NCBI GenBank assembly: GCA_946811695.1
Contig: OX328124.1
Location: 87,448,030-87,512,029 of the forward strand
Length of the DNA stretch: 64,000 bases
DNA from: Gonocerus acuteangulatus
Taxonomy: Eukaryota > Arthropoda > Insecta > Hemiptera > Coreidae
Reading direction: 5' to 3'
This document shows, piece after piece, positions 1 to 11,911 of this stretch. Position 1 is the stretch's first letter; each line of letters opens with the position of its first letter. Below the pieces are notes generated by a model, which saw only the letters and a program-made list of their open reading frames with translations, was not told the DNA's origin and did not search any database. Both the position numbers and the translations under genes were made by a program.

Positions 1-261
1 TTACAGCAGGACAGTTTCAACAACTAAGATGGATTTTAACCTGAAACCTAATGACGTCATCTATATTCTCGAGTGTTTTATTCCTCAAAGGAAATTACTC
101 ATCCCAAAAATGGTTCTTTTCAGTACAAATCGGTACTTTCTGACGATATTCCTTAATATTTCATCACGATTCTTAGAGTTACAGCAGTTTGTAATTGAAA
201 TTAGATTTAAGAGAAGGTAAGGGATTAATACAATTTCTTGAGTCAATACATTACCGAAATA
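1..261. other. Unassigned AT-rich sequence
   Basis: No coding or repeat signal is recognised here. The last 8 bases (254-261, CCGAAATA) are the left target-site duplication of the following element. Confidence 0.5.
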
Positions 262-1168
262 GGTAAATGTGAAGAAGCGCGGTCTCCACACCGATCCTTT
301 TGAAATGTTGCACTATTACGTATTTTGATGCACTAAACACGAATCCGTTAAAAAAAAAGCTCGCTTTTCACTAGGAAAGAAGTTATGAAGCACTAAAGTA
401 CACTGTTGTGCGGGTTTTGAAAGCTGACGTAAACAACGTATTTGTAAACGTGCGCATGCGCGGAGATGTAAGATTGGCATACAAAGAACTGTTATTTGAA
501 ATGCTTATGAACTATTTATTCACAAATCATTGTAAATTTAGGCGTCCTCAGCACCGATTTTCTTCAAAGTTTGCACTATAACGTATTTTGATGCACTAAA
601 CAAGAATCCGTTGAAAAAAAAAGTTGTTCTGAACTAGGAAAGAAGTTATTAAGCACTAAAGTTCACTGTTATGGAGGTTATAAAAGACAGGGTAACAGCG
701 TATTTGTAAACACGCGCATGCGCAATAGTCCTTAATGACGAAGTGTAATTGAAATTTCGACTGACCTTGTGGTAGCTGACTTGGTCGTAAATTGTCGCTT
801 TTGGGCATACGTGCTATGCGTTTCCGCTCGCTCAAGAAGATATCAAAACCCCTAGCCAATCCAACTCGCTAAAATTAATAGAATTATATTAATTTTAGCG
901 AGTTGGATTGACTAGAGTTTTGATATCTTCTTAAAATTTAAAAAAAAAAATTAAAGAATGGTTTATTATTTAATAAAAATATTTTTGAATAACTAACTGG
1001 AGATAAATTGATAAATAATTGATGGTAAATTTCAATTAGACATCCTTATTACGAACTTTTCCATACCCGCGCATGCGCATGTTGACAAACATAGTAGGTT
1101 ACATTACCTTTCAGAATCCGCACAACAGTGAACTTTAGTGGTTCATAACTTCTTTCCTAGTGAAAAAC

Positions 1169-1219
<51 letters not shown>

Positions 1220-1304
1220 GGATTCGTGTGTAGTGCTTCAAAATACGTTATAGTGCAACATTTCAAAAGGATCGGTGTGGAGACCGCGCTCCTTCACATT
1301 TACC
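262..1304. mobile_element. DNA transposon with about 210-bp terminal inverted repeats and 8-bp TSD
   Basis: The left end (262 to about 470) and the reverse complement of the right end (about 1065-1304) match almost base for base, starting GGTAAATGTGAAG. The element is flanked by identical 8-bp duplications CCGAAATA at 254-261 and 1305-1312. A third, more diverged copy of the terminal unit sits in direct orientation at about 540-735. Each unit ends in a GCGCATGCGC palindrome. A hairpin lies near the centre (834-932). The right repeat carries a T45 run (1172-1216) where the left has a short A run. No transposase is encoded, so it is non-autonomous. The 8-bp duplication fits hAT, P or Merlin, but the GG-starting long TIR does not settle the superfamily. 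Confidence 0.85.
834..932. repeat. Central hairpin (about 46-bp arms)
   Basis: Arms 834-880 and 887-932 are inverted copies with a few mismatches and one indel, separated by 6 bases. The shared core reads TTTTAGCGAGTTGGATT. It lies near the middle of the long-TIR element and can extrude as a cruciform. Confidence 0.9.
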
Positions 1305-1312
1305 CCGAAATA

Positions 1313-1703
1313 AAATTAACTAGTCCAAGTAAGGTAAATATAACGTCCGCCACTCTAGACTTACAATATTCATACAGTACTATTTTTAACGTACTGCTGA
1401 TTTCCGCATACAGAGAACATAAATATTGCTCAGGTGTCTTCCTCAATGTAGCTCAGGCTTTTGTGTGGCATGAGGGATTACTGTTTAAGCTAAAAAAAAT
1501 AATTCCATCCACATACTGGGTACCTAATAATAATCCTCCTTTTGTGAAGTCTCATATGGCACCTCATCCTCCCCTATTTTCCTTCAACTCGAAGGTGTTC
1601 TACAAGGTGGAATTCTTAGTCCAGTCCTATTCCTGGTATGCTCAGTCGATATTACCACTCATTCTGACCCATACCTACACATGGCGGATGATACAGCCAT
1701 ATT

Positions 1704-1706
<3 letters not shown>
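1313..1706 (+). pseudogene. Jockey-type LINE reverse transcriptase fragment
   Basis: This is a fragment of the reverse transcriptase palm of a Jockey-clade LINE. One frame reads YCSGVFLNVAQAF then VWHEGLLFKLKKIIPSTYW, the Jockey region around the first catalytic aspartate, but that aspartate is N in this copy (FLNVAQAF for FLDVAQAF). After a frameshift near 1,590, another frame reads GVLQGGILSPVLF and then MADDTAIF, the second catalytic motif. The intervening 60-70 residues are scrambled. Endonuclease and C-terminal regions are absent. It directly abuts the right TSD of the preceding element and ends in a TA microsatellite. The copy is dead. Confidence 0.8.
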
Positions 1707-1761
<55 letters not shown>

Positions 1762-1795
1762 CTTCATTGATCCTACCTCCTAAATACCGACCCCC

Positions 1796-1843
<48 letters not shown>
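1706..1843. repeat. Two TA microsatellites
   Basis: TA runs at about 1706-1757 and 1800-1843 are separated by about 42 bases of ordinary sequence. Confidence 0.95.
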
Positions 1844-1847
<4 letters not shown>

Positions 1848-2480
1848 CTGTTTCACGATACCTGCCCGTCATTTTCTTTTTTGCTACGAAACTTGGTATA
1901 TATAGCATTCCCCTAGCCATCGAGTGACCGAGTGATCGAGTTCTTTAAGCAGCAAAATCGGTCCATCTGAAAGGGAGGTTTACACCAGACCCAAATTACT
2001 AATTTAGTCACACCGGTCGTAATTTCTAGTATATTGTAACGAAACTTGGCATGCATCGTGGGTATGTAAAGAGAAAGATGTGTTTTAAAAATAGACAAAA
2101 TCGGTTCAATAATAGATGGCGTTTACTCTGTATTATGTTCAAATGTAATTAAGCCGCCAAAACGGTATTGGTTGTTATTTCTGCCACTAGGCGCGCTGAA
2201 CAGTGCTTTATTCGGTTTTGCCATTTTTATTATATTGGAATATTCTCTGTTTACCTTTGGGTAAACCTTTCATTATTCATCACGACCAATAAACAAAAAT
2301 GTGAAGTTATTGTGTATTTATTATTTAGTGTAGTAGTACCTCGCATACACAACTCGCTGGAGGAAAATTAAATTCAAAATTAATGATTGAATAAGCTGTC
2401 CATTACAAATTTTAAAGAGAATAACCATTAATGTTTTTGTTTTATTTATGTAGGTTATTTTAAGCAAAACATAAGCTTTA
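1844..2480 (+). repeat. Dispersed repeat family T, copy 1
   Basis: The sequence downstream of a TA run (CAGCAAAATCGGTCC, CCAAATTACTAATTT, then TTGTAACGAAACTTGG) recurs at 43,335-43,800. The similarity continues to about 2,480, through TTTATTATTTAGTGTAGTAG and CATTACAAATTTTAAAGAGA. A shorter match lies at 38,135. No protein is recognised. The shared TA run at the same position suggests an old non-coding transposon body. Confidence 0.65.
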
Positions 2481-3636
2481 GTTCATGAATGAAGAATACA
2501 ACAAAAAAAACTACGCTAGGACTTTAGGGCTAAAAAAAGGGAAAATATTTATAAGCGTGTCAATAAGATACATTTGTAGAATGTCCTTTCAACATGAAGG
2601 TCTACCTATACATATTCCTGCTTTTGACATGAATGTGCTGGTAGCTTTTGACAGGTGAGGTCATCCTCTCAGTGCTATGCAAACTATTGACAAACCAAAC
2701 CTTTTCGTCTCCCACTCTGGCCCTTTTGACAGTAACATAAACACTTGATGTTCATATCATCAGAGTCTACTATCAATGATTATATGTATAAAAGCCATAC
2801 ATGTATAAACAATTTTACATTTGCACAAGTATAAAAAATCATGTGTTCACGGTATTCTATACCCATTTATCTTCGATGGAAAAAATTGAAAATAATTTAT
2901 GTGTTAAACAATAATAATTGATAACATATACGCCAACATATGACTAAAACAGAGCTGATGGTTGCTATGTAGGTTATCTTCAGTAATGACGTGGCCATTC
3001 TAGAGAAAGGTTCACCTTCGTTCCATTTGGCTGTATCTAGTTTTTAGGCTCCTGAAGAGACATCTGGGGATGCGAAAAATATTGAGACATTTTTAATAAA
3101 TTTACGTTTATCTTAATTTGGAATTTTATTCATTGACCTTCTACATACTCAAGAAAAATTGAGAACATGTAGATTAAATTTAAAGTTCTTAAGTCCTTTA
3201 CGAAGCGTACTTTTGCTGCTCAGGAACATAAGAAATAAATAATTTTATTCAGAACAAGCTAACTCGAGGAATTTCGGAATCAACCTTGAAGGCAGAAGAT
3301 ATGGAAATAAATAGAAAGTAGTTCCATTCTCTTGGAGATGGTAGTGAGAAGTCCTTATGATACTTCATGTTTTGTGAATTGCTAAGTGAAGGTACATAGA
3401 CTCAATAAGACATTACCTTCTGAAGAAGGCATTGTACGATCTCATTTGAATTGCAACTAGATATCTTATCTTACTACAGTGTCCTTTGGCTGTACGAATT
3501 GTCCACTGATTTCAGATCATAATTCATTTGTACCTTAATCTGATAACTCCTGGAACTCATATTCCCAATATACAGGTTTCCTAGAATTCAAGTACAGAGA
3601 GACTTATTTTAATTTTTTTTAGGCGCACCCATTATT
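2481..3636. other. No recognised feature
   Basis: AT-rich sequence with stops in all frames and no repeat structure that I could see. Confidence 0.4.
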
Positions 3637-3775
3637 AACAACCACGGTGTAAATTATTCTAGTGAGCACGTCAATGCATAAAGTCAACCTCCAACAGTCG
3701 GGACTCAAACTCACGTCTCTTGCATGAAAGCCAGCGTTCTATGAGTAGACCAAGGGTGGATCCGGAAAGCCTTAT
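3637..3775 (-). mobile_element. tRNA-like SINE fragment
   Basis: On the minus strand, TGGTCTACTCATAGAACG resembles a pol III A box and GAGTTTGAGTCCC, about 40 bases downstream, resembles a B box. No acceptor stem is evident. It is probably a decayed tRNA-derived SINE. Confidence 0.45.
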
Positions 3776-4249
3776 TCTACACCAATGCGGTTGGGTGTGA
3801 ATCGCTATGAAGTGAACCACACAACATAAAATAAATAACTAAAAGAAAATTTGAGTGTACACGGGGCCTGAAACATAGAGACACCCTTTTAATCTAGCAG
3901 CTCAGAACGTGATCTCAGAAACTTGAATACATACAGAAAGCACTGTATATACAAATTGTAACATTAATCAAATATCCTTAGCGGCTTGCAGAGAAATGTT
4001 CACCTTACATGCCAAGATGTACCTTTACGAAAACGACAATGAGCAAAATACTTGATAACTGATATTAGGTCAATCGACCCATATAAGCACGTCGTCAAAA
4101 GAGTCAAACGATTTAAAAACCTGGATCTGTAGTCATTGAGGATGATAAAGAGAATAAGGTCAATCGTTTAACAGATGTTGAATAATACACTCTTCGTTTT
4201 AAATGATTTCGTCTCTCCGTGCAATTGTGATCCGTCTACATTGTTTCGT

Positions 4250-5312
4250 TTTAGCGGGGTTCCTCCCTCCCTCCATAGGGAGGAAGTCAGCTTATAAGGT
4301 TGACCTCATGACGCAATCCAGAAGTGGCGACTAAAAATGTTACGTTTCAGAACCCCAAGATAACAAGAAATGAAACCTTTTGTGAACTTTGTATATTTTC
4401 CTTAATATCTCGAAAACGGTTGGGAAATCGTGGCAAGAGCAAAGTGACCATTCGAAAACTTACTAAATTCTCTACAAAAAATGATCTCAGAGAATTTTCG
4501 ATGCAACAGCCACATTTTGAGAAATAAGCCCTTAAGACTTTGAAGTAATTGTTTCTTTTATTTAAACGGTTCTTTTTGTCTGTTACCCCTAGTTTTTTGT
4601 ATTACTTGTAATTTTTTTAATTGACTTTAGGACAAAATGTGTTTGTCACTAAAACAGGATACGTAAAATTAGAAACAATATTTCGCTATTAGAAATATAT
4701 CATTCTAAGCGGAATGCCGTGTGACTACTTTTGTCTCTGTTTACCTCAGTTGTCAAATAGTTGATGTTATTTTAATTGAATTTTTTCCCTTAAAACATGA
4801 GAAGAATGTTGGTATTTTGACCTGACTTATAGAGCCTTGCTGGATGGACAAGAGAGTCCCAGATCTTTACCTGTCGGAGGCTACTAGGATTTATTGCACT
4901 CCATAAATGAAGAAGCATCCTAGGTGAGCTGACAGCTAGTTAACCTATGTCCCATAAGCTTACCATTTCGATTACATTTGGAGTTAAGGAAGCATTCGAA
5001 TAATTTTTTTTTTTTTTTAAGAGATGAAAGATTTTGGGATCTTCGTATTTTCAATTGCATTTAACAGTAATATGAATATTTTAGTATTTCAAATTGCATT
5101 TAACACGGAAGGAGTAATTTCCGCCTAGGATACTGTTTCCCGTGTTTTGCTCACAATCTTGCTTTTCTTGGAGATTTCATTGGAATAGATGTTTCACGAT
5201 TCATGTAAACGAAGTAATAACTGTTTCTATTCTATGTCTTCAAAATTCTCTAGGCACATGAACGGAACCGCGCTATGATGACGCAGTTCCTGCGAGTACG
5301 ACTTCCTTTACT
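4250..5312 (+). mobile_element. Dispersed repeat family F, copy F1
   Basis: The left end is TTTAGCGGGGTTCCTCCC with a following CCTCCATAGGGAGG hairpin and TGACGCAATCC. The middle carries AAACGGTTGGGAAATCGTGG and ATTCGAAAACTTACTAAAT. The right end is GGAACCGCGCTATGATGACG followed by CAGTTCCTGCGAGT. The two ends share an inverted TAGCGCGGTTCC-like block. The same modules in the same order occur near 25.3, 29.1, 47.4 and 52.1 kb. No protein is encoded. It is probably a non-autonomous DNA transposon of about 1 kb. I found no convincing target duplication. Confidence 0.65.
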
Positions 5313-5679
5313 TAAAGAAATCTTTCTTTCAATATTTAATCAATATTAGTTTCCTCAATATTTAATCAATATTATCATCTTAGTCGAACTTATCGAATAA
5401 AACCTAAATCTAATGTTCAAGCTAATGTTTCTTTTTTTTTTTTTTTACCTTTGCTAATATTTCCGGTTTTAAGCAATTTTGGCAATATTTGGCAGCCAAT
5501 ATTTCAACTATTACATATTAAAAATGATAAAAATAAAAATTGCCAATAAAATTTGATTTTTTAAAAATCTTGTCATACTTTAGTGCACATGCGCGACCGG
5601 AATATACGAACAGATATTTCAATATTTTTACCCCTTTTGAGTTTTACTCGGAATTAAAATTTTGACTTCTCAACCCACC

Positions 5680-5682
<3 letters not shown>

Positions 5683-5739
<57 letters not shown>

Positions 5740-5890
5740 TGTATTTATGTATAGGAAATACATAAACCTACCTTGAATGCTTGAATCTTCTGAAGGAATA
5801 TTTTTGGAACGAACATATAGTTTTTGCTTATGTCTTGGAAAATATGCCAATAAAGATTATTTTTATGATGTATGCGTATCTGTATGTATG

Positions 5891-5933
<43 letters not shown>
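5683..5933. repeat. Two TA microsatellites
   Basis: TA runs at about 5683-5736 and 5896-5933, the second preceded by TGTA repeats. Confidence 0.9.
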
Positions 5934-5935
<2 letters not shown>

Positions 5936-6232
5936 GTTATATATACTCATACATACACCGTAGGTATAGCTTTTAATTTGCATGGCAATACTTAAATAAC
6001 TGGCGTTTCTTATTTAAAATTTAATGCAAATTCTTAAAATGTAGTCGTTATTTACGATAAATTATTCAGAAATCCCGAAAACACAGTTTCCTTGAGAAAA
6101 AAAAAACAAAAAAAAAACCAACGATAGTTTTGAATATAAACAAACGTTTGAGTAGCTCTGCGTCATGTCGAGATAGAACTACACGTGACGAAAAGAATAA
6201 ACCACTTAAGTTATGACATCCAAATACGGGAC

Positions 6233-6236
<4 letters not shown>

Positions 6237-6275
<39 letters not shown>

Positions 6276-6907
6276 TTTTAAATTGCATCGCTGGGTATCA
6301 CATGTATGTATGGAACGGCTTCTTTCTCCAGCGGTGTCGCTCCTCTCTCCATCGCAATATTTCGTCGGGTTCATCTCCGACTTCTTCAGGCTGCTATGTG
6401 TCGTCCTCGGTGGTTATCAAGGGAATGAATTTTTCCCGGATTTTCCCTCCTTTATAGCCCTGCTTCGTAGACTATGCGGGCCAACGGTGAAGGGGGTCCG
6501 TGGGCCAATAGGGCTCGAGGGCTGTCTTCGTCGTTTGTCCGTCGTCTGTAGTTCATCAGTGGTCCGTGTGGGGCGCTGGTCGTCTTGAGTCCCTGTTTTC
6601 TCCTCTATCTTCTTAAGGATGGGCCGCCAAATCTCCGGTAGGATGAGGCCATCTTCCCTATTGAAGTTTACCGGATGCTTATGTATTTCGATGGCTTCTC
6701 TAATTAGTCTCCTTGTCAAGCTGGTTTCCTTGGCTAAGGTCTTGGCTCGGTCGAATAATACTTGCCTGGGGCACTCTTCTCCGTGTGTTGCCACCGCAGA
6801 AGTTTTGGTGCGCCCCAGCCTGTAGTCAGCAGCGTGTTGTCCGATCCGGGTGGCCAACTTCTTACCTGTTTGACCTACATGCACCTTCCCTATTGAACTA
6901 TTGAAGA
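6237..6907 (-). mobile_element. Penelope-like retroelement, 5'-truncated
   Basis: The minus-strand element starts abruptly near 6,907 inside the endonuclease domain and runs through its 3' UTR to a TA tail (6237-6271). The 3' UTR has CCTGAAGAAG, a short stem, then CGACGAAATATTGC and a GCTGGAGAA block. The last two recur in two elements at 44.1-44.3 kb. Penelope-like elements are commonly 5'-truncated, and TA-rich flanks are usual. Confidence 0.75.
6417..6907 (-). pseudogene. GIY-YIG endonuclease domain of a Penelope-like element
   Basis: This is the C-terminal part of a Penelope-like polyprotein, whose endonuclease nicks the target DNA. The first GIY strand is missing. The frame opens in GKVHVGQTGKKLATRIGQH, matching the YVGxTG strand and the helix with the conserved Arg and His. 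It continues with SAVATHGEECPR, then LIREAIEIHKHPVNFNRE, which supplies the conserved Glu and Asn of the family. A low-complexity tail follows to the stop at 6,417. No stop or frameshift interrupts the remaining 150-odd residues, so the copy is fairly young, but it lacks the reverse transcriptase and cannot be active alone. It has no neighbouring partner gene. Confidence 0.8.
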
Positions 6908-8636
6908 AAATAGTGATTAAGGTTAATTATCTTTTGTAGAAAATGAAGATTTTTAGTATTTATTATTTTAGTGGCTTGCAATACGACAATAGTTTTTCGA
7001 TCTGTATAATACAGATTATGCTCTGAGCAATGTGAGGGTTCATATTTAAATAACAAAAACGTCCTAAGAGTAACTTAAGATATTTTCGATACATCTGGTT
7101 TTTAGTGTTTAGCTATGGATATAGGGTGTTTGTAATTTAATGTATGATGCACCTTTCACACACCTACGAAACTTTTACGGATAATAGTTGAGACATTACT
7201 GATTTTACGTGATTTTTTTGGTAGGTGTGCTTTGAGGGGTAGTTAGGGAAAACCACCCTTCAAATCTTCACAATTTTTTTTCTTACCTTATAAGTGGTCC
7301 GAAAATTATGAAAAAAATACATAAGGTACACCTAATCAATAGCTTCAATTCACATTATTTTCATTTTAATATCTAGTATAGTTTCATAGAAAAACGACAT
7401 TAAAGTTAGGGGTTTCAAGCCTTATTCCCTCAAAACGAGTACAGTTAGAGGTTTGATAATTGACGAAAAATTATTTCTAGGAACTAGAAATAAAATGATG
7501 ACATCAAAGTCAAGAAAGACGTCAGTGCAGATTTCATATGGAAACACGGTGAGACCCTTTTTAGTATTCCATACCCCGGAAATGGTCTCAGCCCCCCTCG
7601 AAATTTTCCCAGCCCTTCCCGAAATTATTTTCTATATACGCCCATGTAATTGGGTATCTTTTACTCTTCTTACAAATATTATGAACTTAAAAATCAAATA
7701 AAACCACATTATATGTGGCATATATTTAAAACTAATAAATAGTTGAAGAGTGGAAAAAAGTGGCCATGATAAAGTGGGGAAAAATAATTTGTTTCAGTTA
7801 TTGTAAAATGATGGATTAAGTTGTAAACGTTTTTACATGTTGAATCTCTAAGTGAAAGAAAAGCTTAGACTCTCGAGGATAGATTTCTAGGAATTGTCTT
7901 CCAGCTGTTTCCGGTTTCTACTCCTCAACATCTACTGGGGATTTTCCATTCAGTCAGCTTTCGGATTCCGTGGCGTGAAGACGTGTCGGTGTGTGCTTTT
8001 TTTAATATTATTTATTTATTTCTTGTTTTCTTTCCGTTCCGTTGACTTCTAGTGTCTTCAGTACTATGTATTTTGAGGTCAAAATTATCGCCTGCATCAT
8101 GAGGTAAGTCTAAATATAAAAATCGTTTCTCAAGTTTCCCTGGCAGTCAGGAGTTAAGCCAATACTTATCTTATTTACATTCAGTCTCTTTCTCTGTCTA
8201 TTTGTAGTAGTTTAGTAGTTTGTTGTAATGGAATCTATTGAAACCTTTGTCTAAAGGTGAAATACAAGTTAGATAAGTGGGCTTTGTAAGCATTTTGAGA
8301 ATTCATTAAGGTTAGTTACATTACAGTGGTCCAAATGTTTCCAGCATTATCTATACTATTAATTTTCTTTCTCTTGCTATGGAGATTTCTTCTTTTCAGG
8401 GTTGTCTTCCCAAAAATACAAGTTTTTATAAAAAATCAAAATAGATTACTTGCAATAGTTAAGACTAATTCATTAACATGGTAGAATGAGACATGAGTGT
8501 AGTTAGTAAAAAAATAGGCACATTCTAAGCACATTTCATTGAAGAATGTGCTTATAATAACCCGCATAATTACAGAGTAAAGAAAAATAGTTTTGTTCAT
8601 TTATAGTTTTAATATAAGTGTTGAAGCTTGAGCACT
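6908..8636. other. No recognised feature
   Basis: AT-rich sequence with only short chance reading frames, such as an 82-codon frame at 7453-7701 that resembles nothing I know. Confidence 0.4.
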
Positions 8637-8770
8637 AGAGTCCTGGCTTCAATTCCCCCGGGTGAGGTAGATTTTCTTTCAAAGTTATTAGCCCCATACT
8701 CGCTACAAAATGATAGTAACCTCTAGATATCACGTCCCAAAAATATGTGTTAAATATTAGTGTACCTAAA
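8637..8770 (+). mobile_element. Possible tRNA-like SINE fragment
   Basis: GGCTTCAATTCCCCC fits a degenerate B box, preceded by GAGCACTAGAGTCC. No clear A box or tail is present. Confidence 0.25.
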
Positions 8771-9404
8771 AATGTAAATAAATTAATAATATTTTTTATG
8801 AACAGGCCATTCAATTTATTTATTTATTAAATACATCTGCTCCGCAATTATGGAAATTAGCAGGTAACAAAGTTTGTGACATCGACTGAGTTTGAACAAA
8901 GGCAATAAATACTATGAAAAAAGAACAAGTTCTTATGCGGAATTCGTTGTTTATATATGTAAAAGTTTGAATTATTTCTAAACAAAAAAGAATAACTAAA
9001 TTATGATAAAAAATAGACTAAAAGAAAAATTAATAAAACAAAAAATATAATTGTACTTGTTTCACTGTGAGTATTAGCTATCTTATCTTATACCTAATTG
9101 TTAATCATTTAATTTAAATTTAGACAAGGCTATTTCATTGAGTTGTTGTGATGGTTTGTATGTATAAATGGGGTGGGTGAGGAGATGGTTGGAATCCTTG
9201 GAGGTTCCTCGGAGTTGCACCTCTAGTTTATTTTGTACATTTTATAGATTAATCTTGAGGAAATATATAGAATAGATTTATTGTATATATTATTGTAGTA
9301 TCCAAGGAATAATAATTTTCTCTTGGTCTCTTCAGGAGGAGGATTAATCCATTTAACTAATATGTAATTATAAAATGGTTTTCTGGCATCTTAAAAGCTA
9401 TGTT

Positions 9405-9499
9405 AGGTTAGAAATATAATCCTTCATTATTGGTCCTTATAAATTAAACATGATGCTTATTTTGTAAGGACCAATACTTAAGGATTATATTTCTAACCT
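9405..9499. repeat. Hairpin, 35-bp arms
   Basis: Arms 9405-9439 and 9465-9499 are inverted copies with 3 mismatches (AGGTTAGAAATATAATCCTT core), with a 25-base loop. It could be a tiny MITE or the palindromic end of one. Confidence 0.85.
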
Positions 9500-9890
9500 G
9501 CAATAGGCCATTCGAGACTGTATGATATGGTAAAATAATAAATATTTTACCTTGTGAATTAACCGAAATTCGTTCCTAGAATATAAAATTTAAATATATT
9601 TGGATTTTATCCACAATTTTGACTAATTGAAAATTTATAATAAATACTGGATTCTTGTGAAGTCCAACCGGCATGGAGAATACATACCTAATGCTTTCTA
9701 TACCTAGTGATTTTTTCAGTATATCTTTTGATTATTAGGATTTAACTCGATAGAGAAAAGGGTTATAGATTTACATATATTGACTGTTAATATGAAAATT
9801 ATTTAAATTTAGTAGTCCTACTATGTTTTTTATTAGTATTTACTTTACTATATTCTAATTTAATGCTATTGTCTTTAACTTCATTAGTTT

Positions 9891-11056
9891 TTAATTTATG
9901 CTTATCTTGTAAGGGAGATTCAATTTTAGCAGATGTACCACAGTACACTCATTACCTGACAATCGTAGCAAAATAGATCCTTTCTTGACACTGTCATCAT
10001 TGGAAAGGGTCTGGGTTGGTACTTCTTGATCTTGCTTTGATTCTTGTAAGTGAAGAAGTTGGTCTTGTTTCTTCAGACAGGTCTTCAGTTTGATATCCCT
10101 GTTGTTTCTTCTTCCAACGGGAGAATTGGAGTAATTTACTGTCCAATCGCTGTCATGATGCTTGATATTTGAGTTTGCCATGGCTTCAAATATTCTGCGA
10201 TTTTTAATCGGAATTGGAAACTTGTTCCATGATATCGACATTCTGAGTGCAGCTTTCCCTGTTCATAGCGAATTTTTTCAGCATAACTTACTTTGGGTGT
10301 CGTCAATTTCTGCTTTGCCTCTCTGTATGAAATCCCATCAGTAGACATACTTCTATATACATCAGCCTCCTTGTAAACGAGGTATTGTATGTCTCAGCTT
10401 GAGTGTTCTTGTCAACTTATACAGCACTTTAGTTTTTCACAGGATCCTGAGTGCTTAGCCTGTGATCAGTTTTTGCATTTTAGTTCTTTTGAGCACCGTT
10501 TAGCTGTGTGATGTAGGCTCTAACAATTAAAGCAACGGAGAGGGTTTTGGATGTATGTTTCAACTGGTACAATTAGATAACCTATTTTGTTTTGTTGAAT
10601 GTGGCAACAAATAGTGTTATGTTAGATGTATTTTTAATTTCGAATATCCCAGATAAGTTAAGTTTTCATGTTCTAATTTATTTAGTATTTCAGAATCAGT
10701 AAGGTAGTCTATTTCCTTGCAGGAGAAAGTCCCCTTGGTAAAATTAAGAGTTTTATGTGGATAAACATTGATTTTGTGTTCACTGAATGTTTTTTCATTA
10801 CACATTTTTGTAGCAGTATGGGTATCTGGACGGGTTGTAAGTAATGTACCATATTTTTTATTTTTTGCAACTCCAATATTTTGTCCATACTTATTTATCC
10901 ACTTTTCAACTAAAAAGGGACTAATTTTGTTGAATGTGGCATCCTTGGAAGCCATTTATACAATATGAAATCTAATGTATGCAAATTGGTCAATATTCTT
11001 ACTTAGATTGATGTTATGCCAAGTTTCCATGATTTCTATCCCATTGTTGGTCATTA
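9891..11056 (-). pseudogene. LINE ORF1 (Gag-like zinc-knuckle protein), decayed
   Basis: This remnant of a LINE ORF1 RNA-binding protein is related to the better-preserved copy at 53.4-54.65 kb. From about 11,056 downwards there is a short N-terminal piece with an in-frame stop. Then comes FNKISPFLVEKWINKYG and NVYPHKTLNFTKGTFSC, aligning with NNVSPFLFNKWVTSFS and EVTPHRSLNRSKGIFYC of the other copy. Zinc-knuckle remnants (CFNC, then HTAKRC) lie near 10,500. After a frameshift, ISYREAKQKL at about 10,330 matches the helix that follows the knuckles. There are several stops and frame changes. No ORF2 follows on the left, so only the 5' half of the element is seen. Confidence 0.75.
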
Positions 11057-11164
11057 CGCTACCTTCTGAATAATTTTCCTCTTCGTTTTCATGGTAATTC
11101 ACTGTATTATTTATTTATTGAAATTTTAATATTAATTATTATTAATGAATAATTTTTGGACGGG

Positions 11165-11290
11165 TTTTCTATAGGTTACCACCCTTTTCTAGCCAGGATA
11201 GGGCTGATGCCTTTTTTTTTTCTAAAGAAAAGCCAACACCCCATGGTGGGAATAGAACCTACTACATTATTAAACGTTTTTGAAGGAAGT
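11165..11290 (-). mobile_element. tRNA-like SINE fragment
   Basis: The minus strand reads GTAGTAGGTTCTATTCCCACC, a good B box, followed by GGGGTGTTGGC and an A-rich tail. A similar arrangement is seen at 17,945-18,055. Confidence 0.45.
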
Positions 11291-11571
11291 ACTATTTTTG
11301 CTTTTTCCTTGTTAGTTTTGATCATATAATAGGCAATTCAATTAATGAACATGTTTAGTATTTAGTTGATATGAAACTCGAGTGCAACCTCATTAGCTAC
11401 AATTCTTTGGAAAGAGCTGAAATAAAATAATGAGTCCATTCTAAGTTGGGATTGACTCCAGTACAAAATTAAGTAAAAATTTATCAATTATTTCAAATAA
11501 ATTGACCTATAAGACCTTTACACAGGGAAAATATATTTCTTTGACAGTATTTCTTTCCTTGACACGTTTCT

Positions 11572-11911
11572 AAAACCATACGGCACACTAGGGAGATAGT
11601 GTGGTCAGTACTATGCTCCGGCCGCCTAATTTTCCCCTTGGCCCCTTCGACTGCTGGAGTCATTAGCTCCCAAGGTACCCATTATTTTTTGTTTGTTTGT
11701 TTACGTGCATCTGCTGCTGAGGCCATTAGCACGAGGTATCCATTATTAAATTAATTAAAGGCTGGGTCGGCCTAGGGTCGGTCAGGGAGGCCGAATTCAA
11801 ACCATGAACAAAGACACTAGAAGAAAAAATCTTTAGTGCTTGCTCGGGATTTGAACTCTGGCCTCCAGCTTATTAGTCCAGTGCTGTATCACTGAGCTAA
11901 CCTCGCCCCTT
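11572..11911 (-). mobile_element. SINE family 1 (tRNA-derived), minus copy
   Basis: On the minus strand, the tRNA-like head includes GTTAGCTCAGTGATACAGCA, an A box, and a B-box region ending in CAAATCCCGAGCAAGCACTA. The body with TCTAGTGTC and GGCCGACCCAGCC matches the copies at 21.5, 42.5 and 63.1 kb. A roughly 50-base GTTTGTTTGTTT-containing insertion interrupts this copy near 11,690-11,740. Its 3' end is truncated near 11,572. Confidence 0.85.

Noticed and set aside
1160..1312. Start of the 207-codon plus frame (poly-Phe)
   Set aside because: It reads through a T45 run and a transposon end. Only the part after 1,313 has protein meaning (Jockey RT).
5777..6374. Tyr-Ile repeat frames over TA microsatellites (also at 28.7, 38.1, 42.3, 44.2, 44.6, 49.3 kb)
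   Set aside because: YIYIYI translations of TA runs carry no coding evidence.
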